In this document: positions 62,134-64,000 of the stretch, one piece after another | Layout of the letters: each line of letters starts with the position of its first letter | How positions within the stretch are numbered: the stretch's first letter is position 1 | Assembly: GCA_938042245.1 (NCBI GenBank) | Contig: CALIRO010000018.1 | Span: forward strand, 1-64,000 | From: an uncultured Thermoguttaceae bacterium | GTDB taxonomy: Bacteria > Planctomycetota > Planctomycetia > Pirellulales > Thermoguttaceae | DNA: 64,000 bases | Direction of reading: 5' to 3' | Notes under the pieces: generated by a model | Seen by the model: the letters and a program-made list of their open reading frames with translations, nothing else | Told to the model about the DNA's origin: nothing | Database searches by the model: none | Program-made: the position numbers and the translations under genes

Positions 62134-62385
62134 TTAGGGGTTAGAACCCAATGGCTCTTTCCATTCGACTTTAATCCGGTTCATCAGCGAAAACCCTATC
62201 CGCTCGCAAAAGCTGCGCACTAATTCCTGGGCCAATTGTTTATGGTAGTAGCTGGAGACCGTCCCAGAAAGAACCAACGCATCTTGGACGGATTCCACCT
62301 GTAAGGTGCGCAATTCCTGAATAGGGCTTTTTGCCAGCGCCGAGCGAACCTGGTCTATAATATCCGATACCAGCACTTCCGCCAT
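62134..62385 (-). CDS. Short BON-like domain protein, second of a pair
   Basis: 83 residues: an N-terminal helix (SDIIDQVRSALAKSPIQEL), then LQVESVQDALVLSGTVSSYYHKQLAQELVRS, a BON-like strand-turn-strand-helix. It shares the YYxKQLAQ segment with the neighbouring gene, suggesting a duplication. BON domains often bind phospholipid or ligands; these stand-alone copies have no known role. AAGGAG lies 10 bases before ATG 62385. The two genes are transcribed in the same direction with ~190 bases between. Confidence 0.6.
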   Translation of the reverse strand: MAEVLVSDIIDQVRSALAKSPIQELRTLQVESVQDALVLSGTVSSYYHKQLAQELVRSFCERIGFSLMNRIKVEWKEPLGSNP

Positions 62386-63348
62386 GAAACCAAGACTCCT
62401 TACCCGACTGAAATAAGACGAGAAGAGCTCTCTATTACCATAGCAACCCAAACGGACTCGTCAACCCCCCGTGGGAAAAATTTCAGCCAAAAACAGTAAA
62501 CACTGAAGTGATGGGCAACCCCGGGAGGGTTCTTCTGGAGAGAGGGGACCCTTCCGGCTCCGGGGGTAAGGAAGGCTATGGAACCGAAGACCTCTCCAGA
62601 CCTGGAGGCTTCTTGTACAAAAAAGGGGTTCTGGGGGTATTCGGTTTGGCAAATAGGGGGAAGTTGAAAAGTTGGGGAAATTAGGAAATTAAAATAGATT
62701 CAGACGAATTCCCTATGTGCTCGGATCAAAATTGCCTATTTTGTCTATTTTCACCAAAATCGCTCTCTAACCTCTCCTGGGCAATAACTCCCCAGGAAAC
62801 CCAACCGGATCCCTGAATTTCCTCCTATAAGCGGCTCAATCTTATTCCCATTCCTACGCAAGGGGCACTCCATGGTCCCCACTTCGAACCCTCTCCCACA
62901 GAGGGAGAGGGGATTGTATTCGTCTCTGCCTGGTCGGGAGAGGCCGGCTTGGGGGAGCTCACCGGGGGAACATACGGTCCTGTAGCTTAGTCTGTTAGAG
63001 TCAATTTCCTGGTAATCGAGCCAACAATACTCAGCGTGTACCAGAAGGTGCTTCCTCCACGGGGAGCTCATGTGTTATTCCTGCCCAAGCGGCAATTCAG
63101 GCGTTCGGTGGGGACGTCCGTGGGATTTCTGGGGCTTTGGGTGGGCAGAGATGAGAAGGTACTCCTTTTGGCTGAAATGGTCCTAGGGGTTGGGTTTCGG
63201 GTAAATGGTAACGGCCCATCCGGCTGAAAAGATACCGCAATTGGGGCCGCTTTGGGGGCTCTGCAGGTGGCCGGAGCGGAACTGGTAGCTGGGGATTCGG
63301 GGCAGAGATGGTCCTAGGAAATATTCCCCGGATTGTGGGGCCAGGAGG
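62386..63348. other. Long gene-free spacer
   Basis: No gene recognised. CCCTCTCCCACAGAGGGAGA near 62886 is the G/C-rich extragenic repeat type also found at 54.7 kb. A tRNA-like string near 62980-63003 (TGTAGCTTAGTCTGTTAGAG) lacks anticodon and T arms, so is not annotated as a tRNA. Confidence 0.4.
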
Positions 63349-64000
63349 TTACAGCCGCCGATGAGTAGGGGTAAGATAGCCGGAGGGGAAGCCTTTGCGG
63401 AAGGCTTTCAGCAGAGCCAGCAGGATGAAGAGCCAGCCGAGCACACTGGGCCAAAGCCAAAGCCACCATATCCCTCCTGCCAGCAGGCCGAGCAGATGGG
63501 GCGATTGGACCAGCCACCAAGGCCGGGGCAGTTTGGCCCCCAGCCAACCTAGGGCTACCGCAGCGCATGCGATGGCAGCGGCCAAATACCACCGCCAGAG
63601 ATGCGAGGAGGCTTTTTTCGGCCAATAGGTTACCAGGAGTGCTTGGGGGGGTCCAGGAAGGACTGCCCGGCAAACGGTGCCTCGGCCCTGGAGCCACTCG
63701 AACCATAGCTCGGCCTCATCCGCGGAAACCCGTCGGGCCGAAGCCTCTCCGCTGGGAGGCTCCGAGATACTCAGCGATTCGGCTAGTTGGGCCAGTTTGA
63801 GTTGGAAGGCTTGGGCCTCGGCCCGGAGAGTGCGGTGGAGTTCTGTAGCTGGAGGCAGGGCCAGTTTTCGGTGTACCTGGCGTAAAATGGCTGAAAACCG
63901 CTCCCTCCACACCCAATACCACCGCAAAAAGTCTTCTTTCGGTTCGCCCCATTGGCGGGAGCCGATTTCCAGCAGAGTGCCGATAGTCCGAACCCGATAG
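63349..64000 (-). CDS. Membrane protein, 5' end off the window
   Basis: At least 216 residues; the frame is open to the right edge, so the N-terminus is missing. The visible N-terminal half is helical and polar (FSAILRQVHRKLALPPATELH); the C-terminal half has three to four hydrophobic segments rich in Trp/Leu (WYLAAAIACAAVALGWLGA, LLGLLAGGIWWLWLWPSVL, GWLFILLALLKAF). No family is recognised. Confidence 0.65.
   Translation of the reverse strand, partial: YRVRTIGTLLEIGSRQWGEPKEDFLRWYWVWRERFSAILRQVHRKLALPPATELHRTLRAEAQAFQLKLAQLAESLSISEPPSGEASARRVSADEAELWFEWLQGRGTVCRAVLPGPPQALLVTYWPKKASSHLWRWYLAAAIACAAVALGWLGAKLPRPWWLVQSPHLLGLLAGGIWWLWLWPSVLGWLFILLALLKAFRKGFPSGYLTPTHRRL

Noticed and set aside
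62975-63050. tRNA-like string TGTAGCTTAGTCTGTTAGAG
   Set aside because: Resembles a D arm only; no anticodon arm, T arm or acceptor pairing could be drawn.
62751-63071. 106-codon - strand frame
   Set aside because: Covers an extragenic repeat and has no recognisable domain.

Overview
The window looks like a chromosomal segment of a planctomycete. The lineage clues are a DUF1559 prepilin-like protein ending in the H-x9-DG type motif, a PEP-CTERM protein, a giant tandem UvrA, a membrane-anchored WD40 protein with a planctomycete kinase-type juxtamembrane segment, a secreted GH127 enzyme, a tandem SGNH protein and large spacers. The genus cannot be named from sequence alone; a thermophilic Thermogutta-like organism is a guess.

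Layout. 1-3992 is a tightly packed three-gene operon: the C-terminus of a DUF1156 DNA methylase, a small nuclease-like gene broken by an in-frame amber codon, and a DUF499 ATPase. Its base and codon use (GC-rich, GAG/CTG-rich) differ from what follows, suggesting an acquired defence-type island that stops abruptly near 4.0 kb. 4.5-17.4 kb holds exported or membrane proteins: a Tat-exported sugar-isomerase-like protein, a GH127 glycosidase, a WD40 protein, an HtrA protease, a thioredoxin/YHS protein, a HEAT/TPR protein and a secretin-like domain protein. 17.6-24.7 kb is a chemotaxis cluster, divergent cheY followed by cheW-cheR-cheA-cheC-cheD, with no receptor and no cheB here. metK follows, with a structured 5' leader, then a 2547-residue double UvrA. 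34.8-40.7 kb is a signalling module: a Cache-HAMP histidine kinase, an NtrC-type activator, and a receiver/GcvH-like/receiver fusion preceded by a sigma-54 promoter. 41.8-52.9 kb holds mixed housekeeping genes: a membrane protein, threonine aldolase, SGNH protein, DUF486, DUF2582, a PsbP-like protein, a degenerate EEP fold protein, a SpoT-like HD hydrolase and a macrodomain protein. 52.9-64 kb holds a beta-helix protein, an ECF-type nickel/cobalt transporter operon, the PEP-CTERM protein, the DUF1559 protein, two short BON-like proteins and a partial membrane protein.

The least expected content is non-coding. Two families of short interspersed elements with terminal inverted repeats lie between genes. 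Family R1 has 3 copies (189, 189 and 146 bp) with ends like GGAAGCTCTG and 4-bp target duplications. Family R2 has four copies of about 155-240 bp plus fragments, with ends like TAACAnTTCnGCCGAATG. One R2 copy supplies a false N-terminal extension to the HEAT/TPR gene. No transposase gene was found in the window, so both families look like non-autonomous (MITE-type) elements. No tRNA, rRNA or CRISPR array could be supported.
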